Below, piece by piece: positions 1-12,343 of a stretch of DNA of 64,000 nt. The stretch covers positions 808,501 to 872,500 of the forward strand of contig JAGTXZ010000002.1 in assembly GCA_018398575.1 (NCBI GenBank), in the 5' to 3' direction. The first letter of the stretch is position 1, and every line of letters starts with the position of its first letter. The notes beneath the pieces are model-generated. The model did not search any database. It was given only the letters and a program-made list of their open reading frames with translations, and had not been told where the DNA came from. The translations under genes and the position numbers were made by a program. This DNA is from Ampelomyces quisqualis. Lineage: Eukaryota; Ascomycota; Dothideomycetes; Pleosporales; Phaeosphaeriaceae.

Positions 1-3000
1 TTACTTATTAGATATAAAACTACTATAGAACTTAACATTTAAAGAACTAAACAGAAAATATACTTAGACGTCTTTAGATTAGCTACCTACAACCTTATAT
101 TAGGACTTCTATAGTTTAGAGAGAATAGCCTACAAATAGACTAGGAGAAGAGATCTATCTCTCTAGGGAATTACAATAACATAACAGATTCTAAGCCTAC
201 GTATTAGCAGCGTTTAATAGTAGATAAGAAGATAATTAACAATATTGCTTTAACTAAGACGCAGTTAAAGACACAACTAGTTAACTTAGACAATTAAGAA
301 AGAAATACTAATACGTTACAAGTTTTAGAGAAATGTGTAACTCTTAACATACTTAAGGAATACAGAAAGTTTAAGAAACTATTTTTAAAAGAAACAGGTC
401 TAGAAGCACTGCTTAAGCATTAGAAGTAGGACTACAAGATTGTCTTAGAAGAAGAGAAAAGGCTAACCTTTAGACTAATCTATAGATTATTAGAAAAAGA
501 GCTAGAAGTACTCTAAGAATATATCTAAGTAAACCTAAAGAAAGGTTTTATCTAAGTATTAGAATTACTAGCTAGATACCTAATTATGTTTGTACTAAAG
601 AAGAATAGTAAACTACAACTATGTATTAACTTTTAGAAACTTAATAATATTACAGTTAAGAATTAATACCTACTACCTAATATTTTAGAACTACAGAATT
701 AACTAGCCTATGCAAAGATCTTTACAGCATTAGATCTAAGAGGCGCGTACAACTTTATACGCATAAAAAAAGGCAAAGAATAAAAGATAGCGTTTAGAAT
801 ACGCTACAGCTACTATAAGTACTTAGTAATGCTATTTAGTTTTACTAACGCTCTAGTAACGTGTTAAGCACTTATTAACAATATACTTAGAGAACACTTT
901 AACATATTTGTTATAGTATACCTTAATAATATCTTTATCTATTTAGAAAATAAGAAGAAATATACAGAACATGTTTATACAATCCTAACGCTACTAGAAA
1001 AGTTCTTTTTAGCAGTAGATCCTAATAAGTATAAATAGCACTAGAAAGAAGTAGAATTCTTAAGATACATAGTTAGAAAGAATAGAGTACAAATAAGCAA
1101 GGATAAGATTAAAGTTATTAGAGATTAGCTAACGCCTACTATAGTAAAGGATATCTAATTCTTCTTAGGCTTTATTAACTTTAATTAATAGTTTATTTAG
1201 AACTTCTTACTAATTGCTACGCTACTTACTAAACTTACACAAAAAGACACACCTTAGAGATAGATAGAAGAACAAAGCTAGGCATTTAAGACGCTTAAAG
1301 ACGCTTGTATAGCACTACTTGTCTTTATTGCATTTGGAAGCAGAGAGCTGCTTAGATTTAAAACTAACGTATTAGATTTAGCAATTAGAATGTATGCAAA
1401 ATAAGAACAAGATAAGAAATAGCACCTAATAGCCTACTACTTACAAAAGTTTATACTACTAGAAGAAAATTACAATATACACAACAAAAAACTACTTGCA
1501 ATTGTAGTAGCACTTAAACATTAGAGAATCTACGCAGAGAGTTGCTTAAATCTTACAATATACTTAGACTACAAAAACTTAACAACTTTTACTACTACTA
1601 AAGTACTTAATTAAAGACAAGTATAATAGTTAGAGATATTAGAACAATACAAGTTTAAAATTGTCTATACACCTAGAAAAGACAATAGCAGAGCAAACGC
1701 TCTTAGCTAAAGATTAGATATTACTAGAACTAAAACTATTAACAGCTTAAGCATCCTTAAAAAACAAAACAACAGATCTCTTAGACTAGCAAGATATATT
1801 AACAACCTAACAATAAAGATTAGAATTAATATTCTAGAAGAACTACAGGAATTAATTATATAACAACACTATAATAACACTGTATATAGTTACCCTAGAG
1901 TAAGCTAAACTGTAGAACTAATTTAACAGAATTACTAGTTTAGAAATATAAAGGATAAAATAAGCGCTTATATTAAGAAATATGCAGACTGTTAACGCAA
2001 CAAGCACAGTACACACACACCTTACAGAGAAATACAGCTAATAGAGCTCTTAACTAAGCCTTAGACTAATATATTAATAGACTTTGTAACAGGACTACTA
2101 CTGTTAAAAGACTCTGCTACAGGATTAGCTTATAACGCTATTATAGTTATAGTAGATTGCTTTACTAAATACGCTATAATGCTACCCTTTTAACAAGACT
2201 ACATAGCTGTTTAGCTAGCGCACGTACTTAAGGATAGACTTATTAGATACTATAGCATACTAAAGTTAATTATTAGCAATTAAGACAAACTCTTTACGTT
2301 AAATTATTAGACTACCTTAATAGCAGAAATTAGGACGCAACAAAAGCTATTAACAGCTTATTATCTCTAAACAGATAGCTAAACAAAAAGGACAAACAGA
2401 ACTATAAAAACATATCTTAAAATATATAGCAACTTGCAGCAGACAAATTAGGTTTTGCTATTACTAATAGCACAGCTAGCCTACAATAACAAATTATCTA
2501 AATCTATAGGCAAAACGCTATACTTCGCAAACTACAGACAACATCTAAATCTCTTTACAAGAACACTACCTAGCCTAAGAGCTAAAGCTGCTATATAGAC
2601 AGCAGAAGGAATAAAAAGAACTTATACTAGAATAAAAGAATAAATACAACACGCTTAGACACAGAGCATCTTATATGTTAATTAAAAACAAAAAATAGCA
2701 CCTTAGCTAAAAGAGAGAGATAAGGTGTATTTCTACACTAAAAATCTATACACAAAACAACTAAGTAAAGGACTTAACTACGTTAAAGTTAAACTATTTT
2801 TAATTTTAAAGAAAAACAGACTAGTTACATATACACTTAAGCTTCTACTAGATGCAAAGATCTACTCTAGATTCTACGTAAGCCTACTAGAACTAGCTAA
2901 CCTAGAAATACTATTACAGCAAACCTTTTGCTATAAACTTAAAGAAGAAACTAAATTTAAAGTTAATAGAATAATAACACACTAAGGCAACAACTATTAA

Positions 3001-3130
3001 AAGAAATACCTAGTTAAATAGTTAGGATACAACAACTTAGAAAATATATAAGAACTAGCTACAAACTTTACAAATTGCTAACAACTGCTAAACTAGTACT
3101 AAAACTTGCAGAGGTGTTAAGCAAGTTAAG
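1..3130 (+). pseudogene. Ty3/gypsy chromovirus pol remnant (RT, RNase H, integrase, chromodomain)
   Basis: Decayed retrotransposon polyprotein, cut at its 5' side by the window edge. One frame reads through with TAG/TAA at conserved Trp/Gln/Arg positions. Reverse transcriptase starts near 586 (MFVLKKNSKLQLCINF). The catalytic YxDD box at 919-930 reads YLNN, so both Asp are changed to Asn. RNase H follows near 1310-1700 and the integrase core near 2075-2640, with LIDFVTG, then SN.DKLF, then TK.TNRT where the catalytic Glu has become Lys. 2725-2985 is a stop-free stretch matching the integrase GPY/F region (KVKLFLILKKN...VTYTLKL). A chromodomain follows to about 3110 (KYLVK.LGYNNLEN), which places it in the chromoviruses. 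No 3' LTR was identified. It is dead: catalytic residues are lost and there are dozens of stops. Confidence 0.88.
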
Positions 3131-3134
3131 AGTA

Positions 3135-3574
3135 GCCTATATAGCTAGAGAGTAACTTATTAGCGCGTCTGTAGCTAGACAATCTAACGCCTCTGCCTAG
3201 ATATTCTTGCTTAATTCCTCTAACTTATATGCAAGGCACTTAGCCTTTTAATGCGCTCTTTCTTTTGCCTGCGTAAGTATCTTCTTGTTGTGCAGCAGTT
3301 GCGCAATTACTTTAGTAAGCAATTTTTTATCTGCTTCTACCTTTGCTTTATACTTCTTATAAGTATAGTCTAACAATTCTTAGAACAAGTTTATATATAG
3401 ACGCCTAATACGCACACACTTAGAACACTTTAGATAACGCAAACTCTTTAATGCTATAACAAAGCACTTTTAGTTATTAACAAAACAATAATTGCAAGAT
3501 ATATTAGCAAGAGTTTTGTGTTGTTAAATTTTTAGAGTAAGACGTAGTTGTTTCTTTTAAGAATTAGAAGACAT
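3135..3574 (-). pseudogene. Antisense Cys-cluster plus coiled-coil ORF in the gypsy 3' region
   Basis: A minus-strand frame opens with ATG at 3574-3572 (MSSNS.KKQLRLTLKI) and runs about 145 codons toward the chromodomain end of the gypsy remnant, so the two are convergent. Residues about 25-65 hold a Cys cluster: CNYC, then KCFVI, then KCSKCVR. The second half is a Lys/Glu-rich predicted coiled coil (KKYKAKVEADKKLLTKVIAQ, then LLHNKKILTQAKERA). The few stops are TAG/TAA at probable Trp/Gln codons. From memory, many ascomycete hypothetical proteins share this order of a C-x2-C...C-x2-C block and a helical tail; I infer kinship with those. Function unknown, possibly Gag-like nucleic-acid binding or regulatory. 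Confidence 0.5.
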
Positions 3575-4560
3575 AACAACGCGTAAACCTTAAGACAAGA
3601 TGCAGGGCACGCTTATAAAGACACAACTACAATTTAAGACAAATCTAGTAAGAAAAGGAAATAGTGTTACAATTCTAGATCTGCACAGCTAATTATTTAG
3701 TATAAACCTAACATAACCTAACGCAGGCTAGTAACAAAGGATACATAGAATAGATTACGTAACGTAGCTTACAAGTAGATCTATAAGCTTACGCCTTGGC
3801 GCGTAAGAAGAATCTAACGCACGTAAGTGCGCTTACGCAGCTTATAGTAAGCTTTATAAGTACTACAACTTAGCATAATAAGCTTACGCTTTAATAAGTA
3901 AGCTTAAGGATTTCTTATAGTATATAGGAACTACAATAAACTCTTATAGATTATTGTGTTTAACTTATGTTTTAACAACTTAAGTTAGTTATATTAAGCT
4001 AAACAACCTTTGTTACTCTTTTTAGAAAGCTCTAGCCTTTACTATCTTAGTAACAATACCCTCTGTATCTAAAGCAACTCTGCACCTATTCGCAAAAACT
4101 AACCTTAGCTGTACCTCTAGTCTACACTAGCATTCTTATTGTTTGCTACTAGACTAACAGTCTGAACAGTAGGCTTAGAAGTAGATCCTAATCTATTGTT
4201 ATTAGGTAACTAGGCTACTATCCTTTTGCAAGGTAAAGGAATTAAAACTGTAAAAGGTTTGTATAGCAGCAAAGTTACAAGATAACAATAGTAGTATAAG
4301 TAAAAGTAAGTTAATTCTTATTCTGCTGCTTTAGTGCAGAACTGCCCTTTTGTAAATATAACTAGACGCGTGTCCTTACAACTAGAATATACTAAGTCTG
4401 TACTAGCGCAGCGCTATTAAGACGCTAGGGCAGCTATATGCATTCTACGCGTAAAGATATAAGAGTAGCGTTGTTATAGCGCAGGCGCGTTACTGCGTAG
4501 CTAACAGCTCTACGCTGTAACATTCTTATATTAAGATAGGTAATATAGAGATTAGTAAGA
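3575..4560. other. RIP-degraded DNA, no gene seen
   Basis: No legible protein family. 3780-3850 has several GCGTAAG/CTTACGC palindromic motifs, as transposon subterminal regions often do. Homology to Gypsy family A begins abruptly near 4560, so this piece either interrupts that element or is the unrecognised 3' end of the element to its left. Confidence 0.4.
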
Positions 4561-7472
4561 GAATTAATTAGTATATTGTTTTTATAGCGCTAATATATAG
4601 CTAGCCTATTATATAAGCTAAAAGAAAGTACTTTACACTTATAGGTCTTATAATATATCTAAAAAGTAGTATACTCTTTAGAGTTAGAATTTATACAAAT
4701 TTTGTTAAAGGCAGCCCTAATATTAAACTTAGTAAAGATCTTAGCTTTAGAGGGGCGTAATAGTAGCTTATTAATATAGAAGATTAGATAAACGTTCTTG
4801 CGCGTAAGAGCGTTAATCTTCTAGTAGTCTATATAGATATGTATATCTCTATTAGACTTGCGTATACAAAGAATAGGTAAAGTAAAGAAACTTTAGCTAG
4901 CCTTAATAAAACTCTTCTAAAGGTATTCTTAAACGTAGGCCTTAATAGCTTTAAGCTCCTTCTGATTCTGGTTATATAAGAGACTAAACGCATTAAGTAA
5001 TAGTTCTTTAAGAATAATCTTATAATTGTACAAACAATTAGAAGGTAATAGATTAGCTACTAACTTACTAAATACGTCCTAGCACTAGGAGTAGCAGGCT
5101 AGTAAGTACTTATCTAACTAATATTAATTGGCTGCGTTGTACTTAAAGGTAAGGATCCTATTAATCTTATAGAGGCTTATTATAAAAAACTTGTTCTAGA
5201 GCTTGTTTATTATAAAGAAGAATGTATTAGCAGAAATAAGACCTATATAGGTAGTAAGAGAGGATTAAGTCTCTAAGTAGGTATGATTAGTTAGGGTATA
5301 AGAAATCTCTAAGAATTTCTATGCTCAAAGAAGCTTTTAGCGTCTCTTAATATAATAAATAGAAGAAGAAGAACAGAAAGGACTGTTTTAGATATAAAAG
5401 TCTTCGTTCTTCTATAGAGTGTTACGTTATTATATATTAAGGTAGATAGTAGCTAGCACTTTAGCTTAATGTAGAATAGTAGGTATAGAGGGTAAAGAAT
5501 TATAGGAATAGAAGTACTTAGATAGCTAAATAGACTGTAGCCTATCTCTATCTTATTTAATCTTTAATTGTCTTAACTATTAGAAGCTAAGTATACAATC
5601 CTAAGACCTAAGATTAAGGATAAGAAATAGATAGTTTAAAATCTTCTAGCTATTAATATTAAAGTGTAGTTAAATATATTAAGTAACTAAAGAAGTAATC
5701 TAATCTTTAAAGCTGCGTACCTAAAACTAAAAGAGAAGCTTCTAGATAGGTTACTGTAAAGCTTTAGAAACAGATAAAACAATTTATAAATTTAAAAATA
5801 GGAAACCTTAGGCACTAGTGTTGAGAAGAGTATTAAGGCGTAAACTAATATCTTAGTTATATAAAAGTATAGGTATAGGAAAATAGAGGCTATAAAACAA
5901 ATAAGAAAGGTTAAGGTAAAATAGATTGTAATAGCTTAGGCCTAAAGAGAAGTTTTCTCTTAGGCGCTTCTTTTTCTTGTATAATATACCTCTTAGTTAG
6001 GTTGCTCTTAAGCATCTGTATATTTATCTACTCCTATAGCTTTAATATAACGTATACAAGGCTTTGTATGATTACTAGAGTAATATTCTAGCTTACTGCA
6101 ATTATAGCAACTACTAGAGGTCTTCTATTAGTTAGGTTTAGAAGTCTTGCTAGAAAGACGTACTATTATTAATTAATAGGCTAGCGCAGAAGTTGTTTAG
6201 GCGCTAGAGGTATTTTTATAATTTAGCTCTAAAGTAGGTTATAGGGCTAGCCTTATAGGTAACTTAGAAGTAGCTAGTAATATACTTAGGTGTAGATTAT
6301 TCCTCTACTCTATATTATAGGCAGTAAGATATTCTACTATCTTATTAAATAAGTTCTTCTATTAGTGCCTAAATTCTAGGTTAGAGGCTTATAATGCTAG
6401 CAAGATCTTTGTCTACAAGTAGTAAAACTACTCTCAAGAGAGTACTTATTCTTTAACTACAGAACGTAAGAATCTAGCTTTGAATAAGGAGAACATTTCT
6501 TTCTTTATTATCTGCAATTAATTAAATGCTGTGTAGCTTTTAGCTACCTTATTGCCTGTAATAAAGTAGGACTTAAGTAGCTTAATTTTTTGCTTAGCGT
6601 TCTAGAATTGCTCTTAATTAGTATCTAATAGATATTAAGGCTTAAGATAGCCCTTAGCTAGTTCTATAGTATAAGTCTATACTAAGGCTATACATTGTCT
6701 TTTAGTTTAATAGTAATCTAAGTTAATTTTAAGTTAATTCTAAATAGAAGCCTACTATTAGAAGGTAGAATCTTTTCTATTGCTAAGATTATCTATATTA
6801 GGCGTTTTCTTAGATTATTAAAGTAAGTAAGAGCCTTTATTGCAATATAAGTGTTTAGATATAGAGCTGTTAGATAAATAGCAGGGTAAAGAAGAGTTCT
6901 AAGGAGTTTTAGTAGTAGATAGAGGCTTGTCTAGTCCTACTAACAGAGTTAGTCCTTTCTTAAGAGAATTAATTTCTGCTAATACTTGTTTTAGTTCTTG
7001 TTGTAATTAATTAACTTCTATTTACGCAAAAGTTAGATTTAGTGCAGCTCTAGGCTAAGGTCTCTCTTTAGATTTCTTAGTGTCTAACTTTTTTGTTTTA
7101 ACACTCTATTACTAGGTTGTAACAGTTAATATAGAGTTTCCTTAGAATTTTCTAGGTGCTAGTGTAGCTTTTAGGGGAGTTATTAGCGTTGCCTCTAATA
7201 CTCCTAGGTTGTTAATAGTCTCTAAGTCTCTATCCTAGCGCTAAACGCAACTTTTACTAAAGTAATCCTAACTGTTATGTTAATAGGAAGATCTAAACCT
7301 AAAGACTTTAGCTGTTAGAAGATCTAAGGGATCCTAACTGTCTTTAATAGAGTTAAGGTTGCAAACAGATCTAATTTAGATATTATTCTATACGTTTTAA
7401 CGCAATCTTTTTAAAAGTAAATTGTAATATTATCTAAATACTACTACTAGTAGAATATAGTTTTTCTTGTAA
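4560..7472 (-). pseudogene. Gypsy family A, 5' gag-pol fragment, inverted
   Basis: This stretch is the reverse-complement relative of 41380-44280 in the complete family A element. Leader, gag and the first part of reverse transcriptase correspond in order, and the match stops near 4560 inside RT. Examples are the leader TTACAAGARAAACT beside the LTR and the RT segment at 4640-4700. All frames are broken by TAG/TAA. It is a truncated insertion: no left LTR or later pol was found, so its 3' half was lost or displaced at the 4560 junction. Confidence 0.75.
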
Positions 7473-7772
7473 TGTAACAACGTAGGTAGGTACAGCTATT
7501 AGAATTAAATTAGATACGTATTAGAGGCATATAGGAGTGCCTGTTATAATAGAGATTCTAGATTGGCTATATACCTATAGGTCTTGTATAGAAGAATAAG
7601 AAAAACTTATCTTCTATCTTATGCAATAGGCTTATATTTATAGTTAAGGTAGTAACTAAGTTAAAGTAGATTTAGAGTACTTTTAGTACTACTTCTACTA
7701 TCTCTTACATAATCTGTTACTAAGCCTTTATAAGGTATTAGATGTAATATATGTTTGCATGTGTTTGTTACA
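7473..7772 (-). repeat. 5' LTR of Gypsy family A fragment
   Basis: The 300-bp block begins TGTAACAACG and ends TTTGTTACA. It is the inverted counterpart of the 299-bp LTRs at 41081-41379 and 47898-48196. The five bases outside its right edge are ATTCT. The opposite end of this element is missing, so a target duplication cannot be confirmed. Confidence 0.8.
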
Positions 7773-7777
7773 ATTCT

Positions 7778-9723
7778 AAGTATCCTATCTAGAATCTAGA
7801 TTAATGCTAGCTAAAAGTTATACAAAGAACCTTACCTATTAATAATTTCTTAAGTTCAAGTAGCTTCTTAACCTTAAGAATATAAGTAAGTTACTTATAA
7901 ATTAATAATTAGAAAATATAAAGATTAATTTAACTTTTCTATCTACAAATTATTTTACTTACTCTTAAAGCTTAAGATTACTATAAGATCTAAGCAGAGT
8001 AAACATGTAAAACAAAACTACTAAGCACTAAATTATAAGCAAAACTACCTAGAAACTAGTTTCTATAAAGTTAAAGACCTTGTTAATTATCTTATAAGCC
8101 GAAGTATAACGCTTAGCAATTAAGAGACCTAAAGCCCTTAATCTACAGCTTAGAGTTAGCAGATTTCGAACTATTTCTATAGCCTTAGGTAATAGAGATA
8201 ACAGCTAATCTTACGCTAGCTCTTAACGCTTAGGTATTAGAGTCTAAGCAGCCTAAAGCTACTTCTTAAGTAGTAGAGCATTAGGTAGAAAAGAGCTTTA
8301 ACGCTAGTAACTAAACAACAGCTGCTACCTACTTAGCGTAAATAGAACCTAAGCTATAAACTTGCTTAATACTCTACTAAACCTATATTCTCTAAAGCCT
8401 TAAGTAGGATATATAGGCTTAGCACCTAGTAAGCTAAAAGTTAGAATAATATAGCTAAAGCTTGCTCTAAAACTAGTAGGAGCTAAAATACCTATCCTGC
8501 TATAAGACCTTTATAGCCTTAAGCTACTAGTTAAGCTACATATAAGCCTTCTCTAGCTTCTATTAACAAATTAGCTATTTCTAAGATTAAAGAATCTTTA
8601 AAACTTACTGTAATAGTTTCTTTAAACACGCTAATAATAATCTGTATAGCCTACTTACGCAGATTATTTAGGCTACTTATATTAGCAAGCATATAATTAA
8701 TAGTAATTAGAACAACCTATATCTTAACACAAGAATAGTTTAGGTAAGCTGTATAATACTTACTTATTATTAATTTAGCTCTACTATAGCAGTAGCTATT
8801 ACTCTACTTGTTAGTAAACTAAGAGGTATAGCGCAGGCACAAACTAAAGTAAAGCTTTCTTTTCTTAACCCTAATAGTCTTCTTACTAGAAACTACCTTA
8901 CTCTTAAGCAAGAAATTGCGCTGCTTAGTCTTACACTAGGATTAGCGCAGTAGATTTAGATTATTAGCTAAGACTTAATTATTCTTACTCTTAATAGTAG
9001 GCGTAGTAGTAGCGTTCTTCTTGTAAGTATACGCGTAGGCTATCTTATTAACTATAATAGCAGAATTCTTCTTAGGCAGCTGCCTAAGTTAGCAATAAAC
9101 TAGATTAAGAGTAGAAAAACTTACTATAATAGAGGAGATTAAGCAAGTAGTTAATAAAGTAGATAATAAGAAGAATAAATAAATAGGTAGCTAGTTAATA
9201 AGTTAATTAGTAAGTTAATTAATACTCTAAAGTATAAGAATATAAAAGTAAGTAAGCTTCTTATATCTTAGTAACGTAACTACTAGGTAATAAGCTTACC
9301 TAACACTCTTTTACCTTATTGCGTAATCTTACTCTATAATAACACGCGTAAACAGACTACTTCTTACCTAGCTAACAGGCTAGGTAATAGTAAAGGCTCT
9401 AAATTAAAGCTTAGCAAATAGGTAAACTTATACTAATAGTCTATTTACCTCTATAATAGAAGACTACCTGCTTATAAGACCTTTATATAAGGCCTAGTTA
9501 AGATAATATAGGCTATACTTTTAAGCAGATAACACTAATATTAGATTTGGTTATATATCTAGTAAATTATTAGGAATTTATGCGCTAATAACTTATATTT
9601 AAGCTAATAAATAAAGTAACGCAACGCTTCTAATATAAAGTAGTATTACTATTTACCTTAATTACTACTTTTTACTCTACTAAATAGATTAGGTAAGCTA
9701 ACAAGTTTGCCTAATCTAGGGGG
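7778..9723. other. Unassigned heavily mutated DNA
   Basis: Nearly 2 kb with no recognised domain. Plus-strand frames at about 8090-9130 read as a Ser/Ala/Leu-rich polypeptide (for example LADFELF near 8157) with regular TAG/TAA stops, so it was probably once coding. 9230-9720 looks non-coding. It is most likely part of another transposon whose ends I cannot place. Confidence 0.4.
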
Positions 9724-9924
9724 TGTATAACAGAGTATATAAATTAGCAGATTACAGAGTTGTTACGTATAATACCTAAGTATATTACTAAGGAAATAAG
9801 AGTCTATTTAGGACTAGACTAACTAATTAAGCTGTTTCTTAGCTTAGTATATTTAATCTAATCTATCTTTATATAGTATAGAGCAGGTAATACAATTTTT
9901 TTACTTATAACAATTTAATCTACA
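9724..9924 (+). repeat. Possible LTR
   Basis: A 201-bp block starts TGTATAAC and ends AATCTACA, giving TGTA/TACA ends, just upstream of a gag-like frame. A G-run (AGGGGG) sits immediately before it. No second copy exists in the window, so this is a guess from end structure and position. Confidence 0.28.
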
Positions 9925-10008
9925 GTATTGCTTAGCTTCTACAAGCTTTTAATTAATATAATCTAAAGCTAATTACTTATTAACTTACCTCTAGTAGTTA
10001 TAAAGAAG

Positions 10009-10613
10009 ATGTCTACTAATATAAAATTAACACGTAAAGATAGACTAGGTAAGTATCTAAGCTTAGTAACATCTATAAATAGATTAGCTAGACTATAGCT
10101 AAAGATCTAATAGCTTCTACTATAATAAAAATACTTAATTCTTTAGAAATAACTTTCTAAGCTTTAATAAGAATCTTTAAATATAATCTTACTCTAATAA
10201 ATAATAATACTATATACCTAGTTAAGCAGTATTATTTAGCTTATTTAGGAAAGGCTAGGTATAGTAGAATTACTCTAGATAAATAGTTTAATAAATAGTA
10301 AGTAATCTATAGCAAAGCTTAAGTATTCTAAGTTATAGAGATAAAAGAATAACTTACTCTTACTAATTTTCTAGACGCTCTATTTGCTAGGATTGCTTCT
10401 AACTAGGCTTAATTAATGCGTTAAGATATTATTAAGAATACAGCCCTTAGTTAACTAACTATAACTATATCTAATCTAGCTAAAATCTTCTCTCTTATGC
10501 TACAAGAGTAAGCAGTCCTTGCTACTAAGGGCAAGTTCTATTCAGCCTTTGCAACTCTTAGAGGTAACAAAGACTCTGATCTAAAGAAAGACGCACGCAG
10601 CACACAAGCAGAC
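10009..10613 (+). pseudogene. Copia-type gag-like fragment
   Basis: ATG at 10009 opens MSTNIKLTRKDRLGKYLSLV, which resembles the start of fungal Copia Gag proteins (a 'L..KD.w..WL..v' opening). After a shift of frame the match continues as a helical protein (YLVKQYYLAYLGKARYSRI, later DALFARIASN and TISNLAKIFSLML). Stops are TAG. The frame ends at a minisatellite near 10618, and no protease, integrase or RT follows, so only the 5' end survives. Mutation density drops sharply within it after about 10530. Confidence 0.42.
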
Positions 10614-10617
10614 CGCC

Positions 10618-10709
10618 GCACATAACACTCAAGCTGCGCACAACACTGAGGCTGCGCACAACACTCAGGCTACCGCACAACACTCAGGCTGCCGCACATC
10701 ACTCAGACT
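10618..10709 (+). repeat. 18/19-bp minisatellite, about five units
   Basis: Units begin at 10618, 10636, 10654, 10672 and 10691 and share the core CACAACACTCAGGCT. The first three are 18 bp, so they preserve a reading frame (repeats of Ala-Ala-His-Asn-Thr-Gln/Glu); the later ones are 19 bp. It lies exactly where the Copia-like gag frame ends. Confidence 0.8.
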
Positions 10710-10748
10710 ACCGCACTTAGTGCGCTTCAACACGCAGCTGCGCACAAG

Positions 10749-11273
10749 ATGAAGCTTCTTCCGCATGCTCGCCTCTTTTGCCTTTTCGATGCACACGTCG
10801 CAAAACGCGCGCACGCACGCGCCGCAACATACATACATGTCGCAACACAGACGTCTTCACTTCACGTCAAAAGCATCTTTTTCCACACGAGCCACGACTA
10901 CATGGCGGTGGTCCACATGGATACCATTCAAGGAAGGGGATTTGGCTGGGTCGGAGGAGTGGTGTTTATGGCAGCGTACACGAAGAAGTTGCAGTTGTCT
11001 TGGATGATGGTTTTGGTGGTGTTCATGCTGATGGCGAGTATGATGGCGCTGGAGGAGCATGCTGAGCGTATGTTGGTGGCCGGTTCAAGTTCTGGGTTGA
11101 TGATGTGCAATGTAACGGGCTTCTGTATATATCTATGGTTGCATGTATATATACAAGTACGAGTGTTTGCCGCAATCGCATACGTTTGTAGAACTCTGCC
11201 TCTGCGTTCCAAGGTCAAAAGGTGCATCGACTTCATTTGTATGTGTCTCGACTTGGGATCGCTGGCACGCTAA
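10749..11273 (+). CDS. Doubtful hypothetical ORF, 174 aa
   Basis: An open frame of 174 codons starts with ATG at 10749. The product is unlike any family I know: a basic His/Arg-rich N-terminus (residues 1-35), a Met-rich hydrophobic segment (LSWMMVLVVFMLMASMMAL, about residues 80-98) and another hydrophobic stretch near 120-145. Overlapping ORFs of 80 to 102 codons exist in other frames on both strands, and no TATA box or intron pattern favours any of them. It may be a chance ORF or an exon of a decayed gene. Confidence 0.22.
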   Translation: MKLLPHARLFCLFDAHVAKRAHARAATYIHVATQTSSLHVKSIFFHTSHDYMAVVHMDTIQGRGFGWVGGVVFMAAYTKKLQLSWMMVLVVFMLMASMMALEEHAERMLVAGSSSGLMMCNVTGFCIYLWLHVYIQVRVFAAIAYVCRTLPLRSKVKRCIDFICMCLDLGSLAR

Positions 11274-12230
11274 TCCATGATGGGCCTAACACCTTCACTC
11301 ATTTCCCCGTTGTATACAGGCGCTCTCTTTCATAGCTCTGATACAACCATGATTCTTCCCATCAACTCTACCGCTCAACATGAAGCTTATTATGTGCCTC
11401 ACTATTTGCAGATGTCATTCAAGCAATGGGAAGAAGCTGGTCTGGGTCACTTCAATTGCGAAGAAGCTCGTATTTAGTGATGCACTACAATAGCTACCTT
11501 CTTGAGTCCTACGACTCTGCGAGGAGCATACCACAGTTGGCAAGAACAGTAGGTATCGTGCTAGATAGGGCTGTAGTACCTCAGTAATAGCGTGCGCGTC
11601 TTACGTCTATGTATAACGTATTATAGTCCTCCTCGCACAAGAATTGTAAAAATTCAGATGGTGGCTGGTGCGGTTAATCACCAAACACGAGCCCTTCGTA
11701 TATGTAATCCTGGAGATCGTGGCTCAAGGCTATCCTGGAGGCGGTAAGACTACTAAAAGACGGTAACCAAAGTATGAACGCGTTACCCGCGAAGGTCGAA
11801 AACATCTTGGCATGCTTCGCAGGACTGCGCCAGTTTTTGGTAAAAGAAATTCGAATTGGTCACTTCTTGTAAAGGCGAGTCTCTGCGGGGTCGACGTATT
11901 CTTAGTGCCACATCGTGCGCTACACTGCCTTGTGAATTGTGTCCCCTACCTAGGTACGCGTGACTACCTAGGTACTTTAGCTTAGTGACCCAGCCAAATA
12001 ATTTTTCTGACCCAGCTGAATATCTTCCGCCTTTTTTTTGCCTCAACTTCAGCGGTACAGATTCACTAGAGCTCGCGCTAAGTATGCCCGGCTGTGATGA
12101 TATAAGTATAGCATGTTTAAAGTGTGGAACTCAACCATCCAAGTACTATGAACCGTTCTAAAGTTGTGAGTCATCTCATACTTGTTCTTTGGTGCTCGCT
12201 GTGATAATTCACGGGCTGGGACTTAGTCTG
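11274..12230. other. Island interior without a convincing gene
   Basis: A 66-codon plus frame (11277-11477) and a 54-codon plus frame (about 11708-11872, reading SWLKAILEAVRLLKDGNQ) look protein-like in composition but have no recognised family, promoter or splice pattern. They may be relic exons. 11945-12050 holds paired short repeats, listed separately. Confidence 0.35.
11947..12030. repeat. Paired palindromes and a 22-bp direct repeat
   Basis: The palindrome TACCTAGGTA occurs at 11947-11956 and again at 11965-11974. Just after it, TGACCCAGCYRAATA occurs twice about 22 bp apart (near 11986 and 12008). This may be a small MITE end or a regulatory cluster. Confidence 0.5.
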
Positions 12231-12242
12231 TAGGCCAAAACC

Positions 12243-12290
12243 TATAAAAGCCCTCTCGCTCTCCATCTTCCACTATTACTCCTTGACAAC
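12243..12290 (+). promoter_or_regulatory. TATA box and CT-rich start region
   Basis: TATAAAA at 12243-12249 is followed by a pyrimidine-rich stretch to about 12290 and then by the ATG at 12344. This is a typical fungal core promoter spacing and supports the plus-strand gene. Confidence 0.6.
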
Positions 12291-12343
12291 TGTTCTTCCT
12301 TCACTACTAAGAATAAGCTATACTACTACAACTACTACTTAAC

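Noticed and set aside
10928..11236. 102-codon minus-strand ORF opposite the 174-codon ORF
   Set aside because: Composition is unremarkable; it overlaps longer frames and has no promoter or splice support.
11783..12046. 87-codon minus-strand ORF
   Set aside because: Much of it translates the paired palindromes and the 22-bp direct repeat, so it looks like chance in repeat-bearing DNA.
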